The notes beneath the pieces were generated by a model. The model was given only the letters and a program-made list of their open reading frames with translations, was not told where the DNA came from and did no database searches. A stretch of 64,000 nucleotides of DNA from Actinomyces sp. ph3 (lineage in GTDB: Bacteria > Actinomycetota > Actinomycetes > Actinomycetales > Actinomycetaceae), in NCBI RefSeq assembly GCF_000308055.1, contig NZ_CAGY01000007.1:119693-183692 (forward strand), written 5' to 3'. The position numbers and the translations under genes were made by a program. Every line of letters starts with the position of its first letter. The first letter of the stretch is position 1. This document shows positions 9,013 to 16,800 of the stretch, piece after piece.

Positions 9013-10776
9013 CTAGGGTGTCGTGGGATACAGCTGGGCACTTTCTGTAGACGCGGGGATCCCCAGGTTGCGAACGGCCTCGGTCGTGACTTCACTCCAC
9101 AGCGGTGCAGCAGCATCAGAGGACAAACCAGCAACACGCGGGTTGTAAAGGACAACCGAAATAGCCAAGCGCGGAGATTCTGCGGGGACCAGACCAGCAG
9201 TGTTCGAAACGACCGCATCCGCACCATTGACTTTAATATCAGCAGTACCTGTCTTGACTGCCACGCGGTAGCCTTCAACCTTTGCGAGCTGACCGGTACC
9301 TTGCTTATCCATGACAACGGATTCCATCATGGTAATGAGTTCTTTTGAACGATCCGCGGACATGACTTGCTTAGGTTGCGGCGAGACAGTCTTCTCGGTC
9401 CGCCCCTTTGAATCAGTTGTCGAATCGATAATTCGCGGCGCAATCATGACCCCGCGGTTTCCGATCGCTTGAATGAACTGATTCTGCTGGATAGCCGTAA
9501 TCGCGTAGGACTGTCCGAACATCATGGTGTAGCGGTCACGCCCTCGAATGGCATCAAAATCGCGCATGATGCCCTGGGACTCACCGGCCAATTCGATTCC
9601 AGTGACCTGGTTCAGACCCATCTTCGTCATGAAGTCGTAGCGATCGCGGTCCCCCACTTGCTCGCCCACTTCAATGGTTCCAACGTTCGATGACTGGGTG
9701 AGGATTCCCGTGGTCGTCATCATTTCGGTCCCGTGTTCGTGGTAATCCGAAATTGGGCCTCCCGCGTCTGCAGGGCTAATGCTGTAGGGAACTGAGTAGG
9801 CGGTCGTCGGAGTGGTCGTCCCCTTTTCCAAGGCCGAGGCCATCGTGAGAACCTTACCGACCGAGCCGGGTTCGTAGGGCGCTTGGACTCCCATTACAGA
9901 TTGAGGCTTAGAGGGGTTCGGCGTCGTCGACCCAGAGTCTGCAAGTACCAAGATTCGACCAGTCGAGACATCAGAAATCACAACGACGCCCCAGTCCGCA
10001 TTGTGCTTACGAACACGAGCATCCAAAGCATCTTGAACCAAGTGTTGAAGATCTGCATGGAGGGTCGTACGGACCGATCCACCGTCTTGAGGTTCCTTTG
10101 TGACCTTCTTTCCCCCGGGCATCACCGCACCGTTGGGAGAGATCTCGTAGGCCTCTTCTCCAGAGGTTCCCTGCAAGAAATTATTGAAATAGGCCTCCAA
10201 GCCAGAGACACCGTCTCCTTCGGCATTGACGGCGCCCACGATCGGACCGGCTGTATTGCCATTGGGATAGGTTCGATCAAAGACCGCTTCCCATTCGATA
10301 CCGGTAATGTCGAGCTTGCGGATTTCACGATAGGTGACCGCATCGACATTCTTTTTCAGATAGACGTAGGTCGAATCCCCAAGCATCATGCCGCCCAGTT
10401 CCGCTTGGCTGATGCCAAGGAGAGACGAGAGCTGTTTTGCGGCCTCGGCAGGACCACGGCCGACAACATTGCCGTTGTCATCTTTATGCTCGTAGGTCGT
10501 AATTGCCTTCTGATTCACTGCAATGTGGTAGGCCTGAACCGAATCGGCCAGAACAACACCGTTAACGTCAAGAATTTCCCCACGTTTTGCGCCAATTTCA
10601 CTGACGGCTGTACGTACTCGTTCCCCCTCGGAGGCAAGGGTCGAGCTTTGGAATACCTGAATAACGATGAGCTGGATGACGCAGAACGCAAATCCCAAGA
10701 ACAGAAGCCCGGACATCCAATTCGCGCGATGAGGCGAAGTGTCAGGCGCCTTGAAAATGCGTTGCAACCTGCTCAT
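9013..10776 (-). CDS. ftsI: Septal transpeptidase FtsI (PBP3)
   Basis: Monofunctional class B penicillin-binding protein that crosslinks septal peptidoglycan beside FtsW. One N-terminal membrane anchor (GLLFLGFAFCVIQLIVIQVF), the pedestal motif RGEILDVNGVVLA, the SxxK box PGSVGK near residue 303, an SSN box (QSSNVGT), and the KTGT box (VKTGTAD) near residue 505 are all present. There is no C-terminal PASTA repeat. Overlaps ftsL by 4 bp. 587 residues, complete. Confidence 0.96.
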   Translation of the reverse strand: MSRLQRIFKAPDTSPHRANWMSGLLFLGFAFCVIQLIVIQVFQSSTLASEGERVRTAVSEIGAKRGEILDVNGVVLADSVQAYHIAVNQKAITTYEHKDDNGNVVGRGPAEAAKQLSSLLGISQAELGGMMLGDSTYVYLKKNVDAVTYREIRKLDITGIEWEAVFDRTYPNGNTAGPIVGAVNAEGDGVSGLEAYFNNFLQGTSGEEAYEISPNGAVMPGGKKVTKEPQDGGSVRTTLHADLQHLVQDALDARVRKHNADWGVVVISDVSTGRILVLADSGSTTPNPSKPQSVMGVQAPYEPGSVGKVLTMASALEKGTTTPTTAYSVPYSISPADAGGPISDYHEHGTEMMTTTGILTQSSNVGTIEVGEQVGDRDRYDFMTKMGLNQVTGIELAGESQGIMRDFDAIRGRDRYTMMFGQSYAITAIQQNQFIQAIGNRGVMIAPRIIDSTTDSKGRTEKTVSPQPKQVMSADRSKELITMMESVVMDKQGTGQLAKVEGYRVAVKTGTADIKVNGADAVVSNTAGLVPAESPRLAISVVLYNPRVAGLSSDAAAPLWSEVTTEAVRNLGIPASTESAQLYPTTP

Positions 10777-11168
10777 CGCGCGGCTACACCACCCTCAACT
10801 TGGCCATCGGCCAAACGGATTGTTCCGAGCTTTCCTGCGTGCACCATTCCCTGTGCCTTCGCTGCCTTCTCGAGCTCGACGGGAGAAGCCTTCTCCTGAA
10901 GCTGCGTCTGCAGGGTCCACGATTGCGCCTCCAACTCATTGAGCTGGATCTGGTATTCGCGAATCTGGTAGGAGGTCTGAGCCATGTGCGTGTTGATCAG
11001 CATCGGCACAACAATGGCGATAGCAATCATCACCAGAGCAACAAAGGTCATCGGGATGACCGAGCGGCGAGGCTGGTTAGCCTTCACCACTGTGAGCAGT
11101 GGGCGTACATCTTCACGTACGTATGCCGGACGAGAGGTCGCGCGTGCGCGCGCGGTGGCTCCGCTCAT
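10773..11168 (-). CDS. ftsL: Cell division protein FtsL
   Basis: Small bitopic divisome protein that, with FtsB-type partners, activates FtsWI. A basic N-terminal tail of about 38 residues is followed by one membrane span (TFVALVMIAIAIVVPMLI) and a coiled-coil-like stretch rich in Gln, Glu and Leu. Family sequence similarity is always weak, so the call rests on size (131 aa), topology and position between rsmH and ftsI with 4-bp overlaps at both ends. Confidence 0.88.
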   Translation of the reverse strand: MSGATARARATSRPAYVREDVRPLLTVVKANQPRRSVIPMTFVALVMIAIAIVVPMLINTHMAQTSYQIREYQIQLNELEAQSWTLQTQLQEKASPVELEKAAKAQGMVHAGKLGTIRLADGQVEGGVAAR

Positions 11169-12142
11169 GGTCGTTCCTTCCAGGGGCGTATCATCTGTGC
11201 GCCGCGCAGCCGCACGGAAGCGGAGCGCGGATTATGGGATTTTTCTGTGTCATCAGCCAGCTGTGCGCCACGTGTCAGTAGACGCAAGCGAGCTTGAAGT
11301 TCTTCGGGGATCATGGGCACACCAGCGGGGGCCTGATCCGTGGCACCGCGACGGAAGATGTCCTTCACCAGACGATCTTCAAGGGACTGGTATGACTCGA
11401 TGACGATTCGACCGCCAACGCGCAGGTGCGCAAGAGCGGCGGGAAGCGCGGCCTCGAGAATGGTCAGTTCGTCGTTGACCGCAATACGCAACGCTTGGAA
11501 GGTGCGCTTTGCGGGGTTCCCTCCCGTACGACGTGCCGGTGCGGGGATGCAATCGCGAACGATCTGAGCCAGCTGCGAAGTGCGCGTTAGAGGCTCACTC
11601 TCTCGAGTGGCGACGATACGTCCAGCGATCTTCGAGGCGAACTTTTCTTCCCCGTAAACACGAAGAATCCGCGTTATTTCCTCTTTCGAGGCCGAGGCCA
11701 AAAGTTGCGCTGCACTGATGCCCGTCTGGGGGTTCATTCGCATATCAAGCGGGGCATCATGCGAGTAAGAGAAGCCTCGGTCTTCTTGGTCCAACTGGAG
11801 GGAAGAGACGCCCAGATCCATGAGGATCCCATCGACCATTCCAGAGGGGGCTTGCGCAGCGACCTCATCCATCTTGTCGTAAGTGGTGTGGAAGGCGCGG
11901 AAACGCTGGCCAAAAGCTTCAAGGCGCTTTGATGCGAGGGCAATCGCCGAAGGATCTCGATCGATACCGAAAACTGTGAGCTGGGGGAAACGTTTGAGTG
12001 CCGCTTCCGTGTGCCCACCCATTCCGAGAGTCGCATCGATGAGAACAGCACCTGGAGCATCAATTGCAGGCGCCAACATGTCCAAGCACTCGTTGAGGAG
12101 AACAGGAACATGCAGCTGCGCGGGATCGCGGTCGACAGACAC
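11165..12142 (-). CDS. rsmH: 16S rRNA (cytosine-1402-N4)-methyltransferase RsmH
   Basis: SAM-dependent enzyme that N4-methylates C1402 in the decoding centre of 16S rRNA. HVPVLLNECLDML, the SAM loop IDATLGMGGHTEA, the MDLGVSSLQLD motif and the RTFQALRIAVN stretch identify the family formerly called MraW. It starts at GTG 12142 with an AGGAGG site six bases upstream. A 108-bp gap separates it from mraZ. 325 residues, complete. Confidence 0.96.
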   Translation of the reverse strand: MSVDRDPAQLHVPVLLNECLDMLAPAIDAPGAVLIDATLGMGGHTEAALKRFPQLTVFGIDRDPSAIALASKRLEAFGQRFRAFHTTYDKMDEVAAQAPSGMVDGILMDLGVSSLQLDQEDRGFSYSHDAPLDMRMNPQTGISAAQLLASASKEEITRILRVYGEEKFASKIAGRIVATRESEPLTRTSQLAQIVRDCIPAPARRTGGNPAKRTFQALRIAVNDELTILEAALPAALAHLRVGGRIVIESYQSLEDRLVKDIFRRGATDQAPAGVPMIPEELQARLRLLTRGAQLADDTEKSHNPRSASVRLRGAQMIRPWKERP

Positions 12143-12250
12143 TTCTGCCCTCCTTCTGTGTGATGGGTGCCCGTCCTTCCAGGTCCCCCACCGCGCTCTG
12201 CCATCGGGGAAGTGACGTCAGAACAACGGGAGGAGACCTGAAAGGGCGGA

Positions 12251-12682
12251 CTAGAACATTCCTGGGATAATTTCGTTTTCAGTTTGCGAGAAGACGTCTT
12301 CCTGGACGGATAGGTAGTCATTCCATGCCTGTGAATTCCAGATCTCAGCGCGCGAACCCGCACCAATGACGGTGAGTTCGCGATCAAGACCGGCGTATTT
12401 ACGCAGATCCGGCGGAAGGGTAATTCTTCCCTGTTTATCCGGAACTTCCTTATACGCACCCGAGAGCAACACGCGGATATAGTCGCGTGCCTGTTTGGAG
12501 GACAGCGGAGCCCGGCGAAGCTCAACTGTCATCTGTTCAAACTCTTGGGCAGGAAAGGCATAGATGCAGTGTTCTTGCCCTCGCGTGAGGACAATCCCAC
12601 CTTCCATATCCTCTCGGAATCGGGCAGGGAGGATCACACGCCCCTTGTCGTCGAGCTTCGGCTCGTAGGTACCAAGGAACAT
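12251..12682 (-). CDS. mraZ: Transcriptional regulator MraZ
   Basis: AbrB-fold protein that in E. coli and other bacteria binds its own promoter and controls the dcw operon. Two tandem MraZ domains are visible: the first begins [19 protein letters not shown], the second contains [19 protein letters not shown]. At 143 residues it has the usual length. It is the first gene of the dcw operon, with an AAGGTGG ribosome site. GTGGRG boxes with a 10-bp period lie directly upstream and are the likely autoregulatory target. Confidence 0.95.
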   Translation of the reverse strand: MFLGTYEPKLDDKGRVILPARFREDMEGGIVLTRGQEHCIYAFPAQEFEQMTVELRRAPLSSKQARDYIRVLLSGAYKEVPDKQGRITLPPDLRKYAGLDRELTVIGAGSRAEIWNSQAWNDYLSVQEDVFSQTENEIIPGMF

Positions 12683-12713
12683 CGTTCACCACCTTCCCCT
12701 ATGTGACATCTTC

Positions 12714-12729
12714 CCCCACTTTACTCCAC
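12714..12729 (-). promoter_or_regulatory. Putative MraZ-binding boxes at mraZ
   Basis: On the minus strand GTGGAG (12729-12724) and GTGGGG (12719-12714) are direct repeats with a period of 10 bases, 32 bp upstream of the mraZ start. Known MraZ operators are TGGGN-like repeats with 5-bp spacers, which this matches. The site would serve autoregulation. Confidence 0.55.
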
Positions 12730-12811
12730 AAATTGCCAATTTGGTACGATTTCAACAGACAATCCATACACACTTAGGACTAAATTCGCTTAATTCCAAC
12801 GAAAATTGTAG

Positions 12812-12827
12812 GTGGAGGAAAGTGGGG
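12812..12827 (+). promoter_or_regulatory. Second, oppositely oriented pair of MraZ-like boxes
   Basis: GTGGAG (12812-12817) and GTGGGG (12822-12827) lie on the plus strand, again 10 bases apart. The 19-base block 12812-12830 matches the reverse complement of 12711-12729 at 18 of 19 positions, so the two box pairs form an inverted repeat with an 82-bp spacer that probably contains the mraZ promoter. The rest of the 333-bp gap 12683-13015 shows no credible gene. Confidence 0.4.
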
Positions 12828-12968
12828 GAAATTTTCAGTGTTTCTCGTCAGAAATCTCAGAAATGGCGATTTTCTGCAGAAAATGACTCTCCACAAGCAC
12901 CGATGGTGAAAAGTGGAGACTCTTTGGAAAGCAGGAATGAAGGTTTAACCCACGCCTTCGGGAGGGAT

Positions 12969-13001
12969 AAAAAAATTCCCGGTGACGATGTCACCAGGAA
13001 T
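12969..13001 (-). terminator. Rho-independent terminator after the DUF3040 gene
   Basis: On the minus strand a hairpin with arms ATTCC-x-GGTGAC and GTCACC-x-GGAAT (12975-13001, 3-nt loop, one internal mismatch) is followed by seven T residues. It lies just downstream of the DUF3040 stop and would end the dinB-DUF3040 transcript before the mraZ control region. Confidence 0.75.
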
Positions 13002-13015
13002 CAAAGCGGTAAGTT

Positions 13016-13387
13016 TTAGCGGTCGCCAGAACGCCGATCCCACTGTTCTTGTTGGCGCTCCATAAAGGAACTACGCTTTGGGGCCGAACTCGAGGAACTC
13101 CCCTTCGCAGTGAGCGCATACCAAGCGCCACCGACCATCAAGAGGAAGCCTGCTACACCGACAATCAGAGAAATCACCGAATAGCCAAGAGATACAGCAG
13201 CAATCAAGACCAGAAGCCCAGCAATGATCATCAGCGCGCCAGCGGCGACTCTACGCGGCGATAAACGACCCGTTTGCTGCTCCCCATTGACATTCGGACG
13301 TGAATGATCATCGAAGGAGGCAGGCCGAGAGCCAAACTGCGCCTCCATCTCTTCGAGAACTTGCTTCTCATAATCCGAAAGTGCCAT
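13016..13387 (-). CDS. DUF3040 small membrane protein
   Basis: 123-residue protein starting MALSDYEKQVLEEMEAQF, the usual opening of the actinobacterial DUF3040 family. Two adjacent hydrophobic segments (AAGALMIIAGLLVLIAAVS and VISLIVGVAGFLLMVGGAW) form a membrane hairpin; both ends are hydrophilic, and the C terminus is rich in Ser, Arg and Gln. Function is unknown. It lies 9 bp after dinB and shares its transcript; homologues commonly sit between dinB and mraZ in actinobacteria. Confidence 0.85.
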   Translation of the reverse strand: MALSDYEKQVLEEMEAQFGSRPASFDDHSRPNVNGEQQTGRLSPRRVAAGALMIIAGLLVLIAAVSLGYSVISLIVGVAGFLLMVGGAWYALTAKGSSSSSAPKRSSFMERQQEQWDRRSGDR

Positions 13388-13396
13388 AGCCCTATC

Positions 13397-14614
13397 CTAC
13401 TTGTTTTCTTCAAGCAGCGATGCAAGTGATATCGCGCCTGCACCATATTTTCCCCGGATTTTATCCATAGCGCGCTCGGCCGCTTGAGGGCGTTCATCCT
13501 GATCAAGGGCAACTTCGAATCCCTCATCGCGCGCAATTAAGCCCTCAGCGCGAACGCCAAATAGGCGTACTCCCCCACTTGGAAGAGTTTCCCGTTCAAA
13601 CAGCTGGTGAGCAGCCAAAGCGATTTCTCGTCCTAAATCCGTGGGAACTCTCAGACGTTGCTGACGCGTAATGGTCGAAAAATCCGCTCCGCGCATTTTG
13701 ATTGCGACCTGCTTACAGAGCCAATTTCCCGCACGAAGCCTCCTCGCACATTCGTGAGAGGCCTTCGTAATGAACTGATCGAGAAGCACCCGATCGCGAA
13801 TATCGGTTTCGAAAGTGCGTTCCATCCCCACCGATTTTTCTTCACGCGAGACAGTCACCGGCCTCGGGTCAATCCCCCAAGCCAAATCATGAAGACTGTG
13901 AGCCGCCGCAGCACCGAGCAATCGTGACAGCCGAGGCAAGGGGTGCTCAGCCAATTGCCCGATCGTTTCAATTCCTTCACGCTCAAGCACCTGCGCGCTC
14001 TTAGCGCCAACACCCCAAAGTGCACCGACAGGAAGGCCATGAAGGAACTCAATCGTGGCCTGGGCTGGAACTAAAAGCACACCATCTGGTTTCGCATTCG
14101 AGGAAGCAATTTTTGCCACCGATTTTGTCGACGCAATCCCAACGGAAGCAGGAAGACCAATTTCTTCTCGAATCTGGCGGCGAATCTCGCCAGCAATATG
14201 CATGGGTTTACCGAAACGCAAGCGCGAACCACGAACGTCGACAAAAGCCTCGTCAACGCTCACCTGCTCAACGAGCGGGCTGAAGCGACCAATAACTGAC
14301 ATCACACGCTTCGAATACTCACGGTAGAGCTCGAAATGCCCCGGAACGAATACAGCAGTGGGGCACAGCGCACGTGCTCGTGCAGTAGGCATTCCTGCGC
14401 GCACGCCCAAAGCACGAGCCTCGTAGGTCGCAGAGGTCACGACACCACGATTGCTACTCCCGCCGACGATCACGGCTTTGCCTAGCAACGATGGGTCTTC
14501 ACGAATCTCCACCTGCGCGAAGAAGGAATCCATATCGATGTGCAAAATGTTCGTCTGGGAATCGTCATCGCCCCAATAGCGTTTTCCACGGCGGTCGCGC
14601 GGAGCATTCGACAT
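13397..14614 (-). CDS. dinB: DNA polymerase IV (Y-family)
   Basis: Error-prone translesion polymerase. ILHIDMDSFFAQVE carries the first catalytic Asp, and the SVDEAFVDV motif the Asp-Glu pair of the palm. The helix-hairpin-helix region (LPVGALWGVGAKSAQVL) and little-finger domain follow. 405 residues, complete. GGAGG precedes the ATG. No SOS box was found in the 30-bp gap upstream, so LexA control is not supported here. Confidence 0.94.
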   Translation of the reverse strand: MSNAPRDRRGKRYWGDDDSQTNILHIDMDSFFAQVEIREDPSLLGKAVIVGGSSNRGVVTSATYEARALGVRAGMPTARARALCPTAVFVPGHFELYREYSKRVMSVIGRFSPLVEQVSVDEAFVDVRGSRLRFGKPMHIAGEIRRQIREEIGLPASVGIASTKSVAKIASSNAKPDGVLLVPAQATIEFLHGLPVGALWGVGAKSAQVLEREGIETIGQLAEHPLPRLSRLLGAAAAHSLHDLAWGIDPRPVTVSREEKSVGMERTFETDIRDRVLLDQFITKASHECARRLRAGNWLCKQVAIKMRGADFSTITRQQRLRVPTDLGREIALAAHQLFERETLPSGGVRLFGVRAEGLIARDEGFEVALDQDERPQAAERAMDKIRGKYGAGAISLASLLEENK

Positions 14615-14638
14615 CGCATCCTCCTTCCCACGTACAGT
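14609..14638 (+). promoter_or_regulatory. Possible promoter for a leaderless transcript
   Basis: TCGACA (14609-14614) and TACAGT (14633-14638) are spaced by 18 bp. The -10-like box ends 6 nt before the ATG at 14645, and no ribosome site is present. This is the usual geometry of a leaderless mRNA in actinobacteria. The -35 box overlaps the dinB start. Confidence 0.4.
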
Positions 14639-14644
14639 AGCCCT

Positions 14645-15442
14645 ATGACTACTCTAGACTCCCCGTCAATCGAGATCCGCTGGGACGGCCCACGAGCGAC
14701 CCTTCTCATTAACGGAGCGGAGTCGTCGTGTATCGATACTTCTGATCCCAGTTACCTAGACTTCGAATACATGCAGCACGCGACCTGCGCGCTGCAAGCA
14801 ACTTACGCACCTAATGACCCGATTCGCGTATTACATCTGGGTGGCGCGGCGTGTGCGCTCCCCTGGGCCTGGTCCATTCTCTTCCCCGCCTCACGCCACA
14901 CCGTTGTTGAAATTGACCAAACTATTGCGCAATTCGCTCGAGATCACTTTGATTTACCGCGTTCTCCAATTCTAAAAATCCGCATTGGTGAAGCACGTCA
15001 AGTGATCGATTCCCTGCGAGATTCTTCCTTCGACGTTATTGTCCGCGATGCTTTTGCCGGAGAATCTGTCCCCCCGCAATTGAGGACCATCGAGTTCGCA
15101 GCTCAGTGCCAAAGGGTCCTCCGAATGGACGGGATCCTCCTTGAAAATAGTGCGCACGGCGGTGGCGACAACGCGCGTCTGGATTTAGCTGGGATGAGTG
15201 AATCCTTCGCAGACGTACAAGCACTGTGCGATCCCAAAGTTGGTCGCGGAGCTCGCCGAGGAAACATCGTCTTCCTTGCACAAACTACTCCCGGTCACAC
15301 TGATGAGGTTGAGCTTGACCGCCTTTTGCGCAAGCTTCCCCTTCCCGCCCGCCCACTGCGCGGGAAGGAACTAAGTAAGTGGCGCGCTGGGACCCGTCCT
15401 CTGACTGACGAGGCCGTCGGCTGGACGCAGAGCGCGCTCTAG
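14645..15442 (+). CDS. Spermidine-synthase-like SAM/dcSAM-binding protein
   Basis: Rossmann-fold protein of the polyamine synthase / spermine-spermidine synthase-like group (265 aa). Visible motifs are VLHLGGAACALPW (cofactor loop), VVEIDQTIAQFARDHF (acidic ribose-binding end of strand 2) and FDVIVRDAFAG (the D-x-F/Y region used for substrate binding in real synthases). Many actinobacteria carry such a protein without making spermidine by this route, so a methyltransferase role is also possible. The true start is probably the ATG at 14645. It converges on the PAC2 gene and their stop codons overlap. Confidence 0.8.
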   Translation: MTTLDSPSIEIRWDGPRATLLINGAESSCIDTSDPSYLDFEYMQHATCALQATYAPNDPIRVLHLGGAACALPWAWSILFPASRHTVVEIDQTIAQFARDHFDLPRSPILKIRIGEARQVIDSLRDSSFDVIVRDAFAGESVPPQLRTIEFAAQCQRVLRMDGILLENSAHGGGDNARLDLAGMSESFADVQALCDPKVGRGARRGNIVFLAQTTPGHTDEVELDRLLRKLPLPARPLRGKELSKWRAGTRPLTDEAVGWTQSAL

Positions 15443-16626
15443 TCCTGCGGCTTGGTGTCGTCCTCAGAATCAGCCTCGGCTTCAGCCGGCGACTGGGTCG
15501 TCTGTTCCTCCCCGGTAGCCGATTCCCCAGAGACCTCTGCTGAGGTTGCATCACCGCGATGACGAGGAGCATGAGGAACGGTGCTGCCTTCGCCTTTCTT
15601 TTCACGCTGCGCGATGCGCTCAAGTGCCTGAGCTAATAGCTCCTCGGTTGAGGGCGCTTGAACGGGCGTCTCCGCTGGCTCTTCACTGGGGTCTACGCCG
15701 GCAGCCCCATCGGTCACCGAGGCCAGGTAGGCCTCGATCGCGTCGGTAATGCCGCTCGCATCGCTCTCTTTATCTTGAGGATTTGGGACATTAAAAGCTG
15801 AGGGAACAGCATTGAGGGGAATTCCCAAGCCATCTCCCGAGAAAGAGTCGTAGTGCTCTTCCAATGCACGAACGGTGTGCTGCACCTCCGGGTTGGCATC
15901 GACAAGGGCTGCGAAGGTATCCAAATCCTCTGCTGCTCCCTGCTCCAGATCACCAACGGGTAGGGAAAGGCCCGAGAACTCAGTAAGCTTACGCAAAATC
16001 GCTGAGGAGGCTGCAGGATAGGCCGACTCTGACATGTAGTAAGGAACGATCGCCAAGAGAGTCATCCCATCGATCCCCGCTTGTTTCAGCTTCCACTGTA
16101 GGAAGGACACAATCGACCCGGGGAATTGCATCGTCGCAGCCATATGCGGCTGCGCAGGAACAAGGGAGGCATCGGTCGTGTGGACATGAACCGGAGTTGG
16201 GCGCGTATGCGGTACACCCGAAGGAACGCCGGTCATCCCAAACACGACCTCAACGCCGGCATCGCTGACGATCTTGCGAACACGCTCAGCGAACTCTTCC
16301 CAGCGATAGTCCGGTTCAGGACCGTGGAGCAAAAGGAAAGATTCTCCCCGATCATCACGCAGAAGATCCAAAGTAATCTTCGGAATCTCAACTTCCTGCG
16401 TTACCCAGTTTTTTACTGTGATCACCGGACGATGCGAACGATAGTTTATGAAGTCTTCTGCTTCAAAGTCAGCAATATGCGTGGTTGGAAGAGCGCGCAG
16501 CATCTGCTCAACGGCCATGCGACCGGATGCCCCCGCATCCATTGCACCATCGAAGTAGATGACCAGAATTCGCGCGCGGGTCGGGGGAGCTTGGTGGTTA
16601 TCCCCATGAGCCTGGGTTTCGGTCAT
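15439..16626 (-). CDS. PAC2 family protein
   Basis: Actinobacterial PAC2-domain protein, related to proteasome assembly chaperones but of unknown biochemical role. The conserved core runs from ARILVIYFDGAMDAG through LLLHGPEPDYRWEEF, MTGVPSGVPHTRP and ATMQFPGSI. The last ~90 residues are low-complexity, rich in Glu, Thr and Ala, and probably disordered. A GGAGGGG site precedes the ATG. 395 residues, full length. Confidence 0.88.
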   Translation of the reverse strand: MTETQAHGDNHQAPPTRARILVIYFDGAMDAGASGRMAVEQMLRALPTTHIADFEAEDFINYRSHRPVITVKNWVTQEVEIPKITLDLLRDDRGESFLLLHGPEPDYRWEEFAERVRKIVSDAGVEVVFGMTGVPSGVPHTRPTPVHVHTTDASLVPAQPHMAATMQFPGSIVSFLQWKLKQAGIDGMTLLAIVPYYMSESAYPAASSAILRKLTEFSGLSLPVGDLEQGAAEDLDTFAALVDANPEVQHTVRALEEHYDSFSGDGLGIPLNAVPSAFNVPNPQDKESDASGITDAIEAYLASVTDGAAGVDPSEEPAETPVQAPSTEELLAQALERIAQREKKGEGSTVPHAPRHRGDATSAEVSGESATGEEQTTQSPAEAEADSEDDTKPQD

Positions 16627-16800
16627 GTTCCCCTCCTTCGGTTTCCAACCGTCTCAACTGGTATCACTCATTCTAAAGCTACATTGTTGAGCCGCCCTAG
16701 GCGCGGCTAATCCCACATTTGCGCCATCGGCTTAGAGAGTGAAAATCGCTGGAAATTAGGGCAAAATAGAACGCCAGACTTTTTCTACCGGAAGGTCCCA

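Noticed and set aside
12741..13019. 92-codon plus-strand frame upstream of mraZ
   Set aside because: No ribosome site; it crosses the MraZ-like boxes and the DUF3040 terminator, and has no recognisable protein features.
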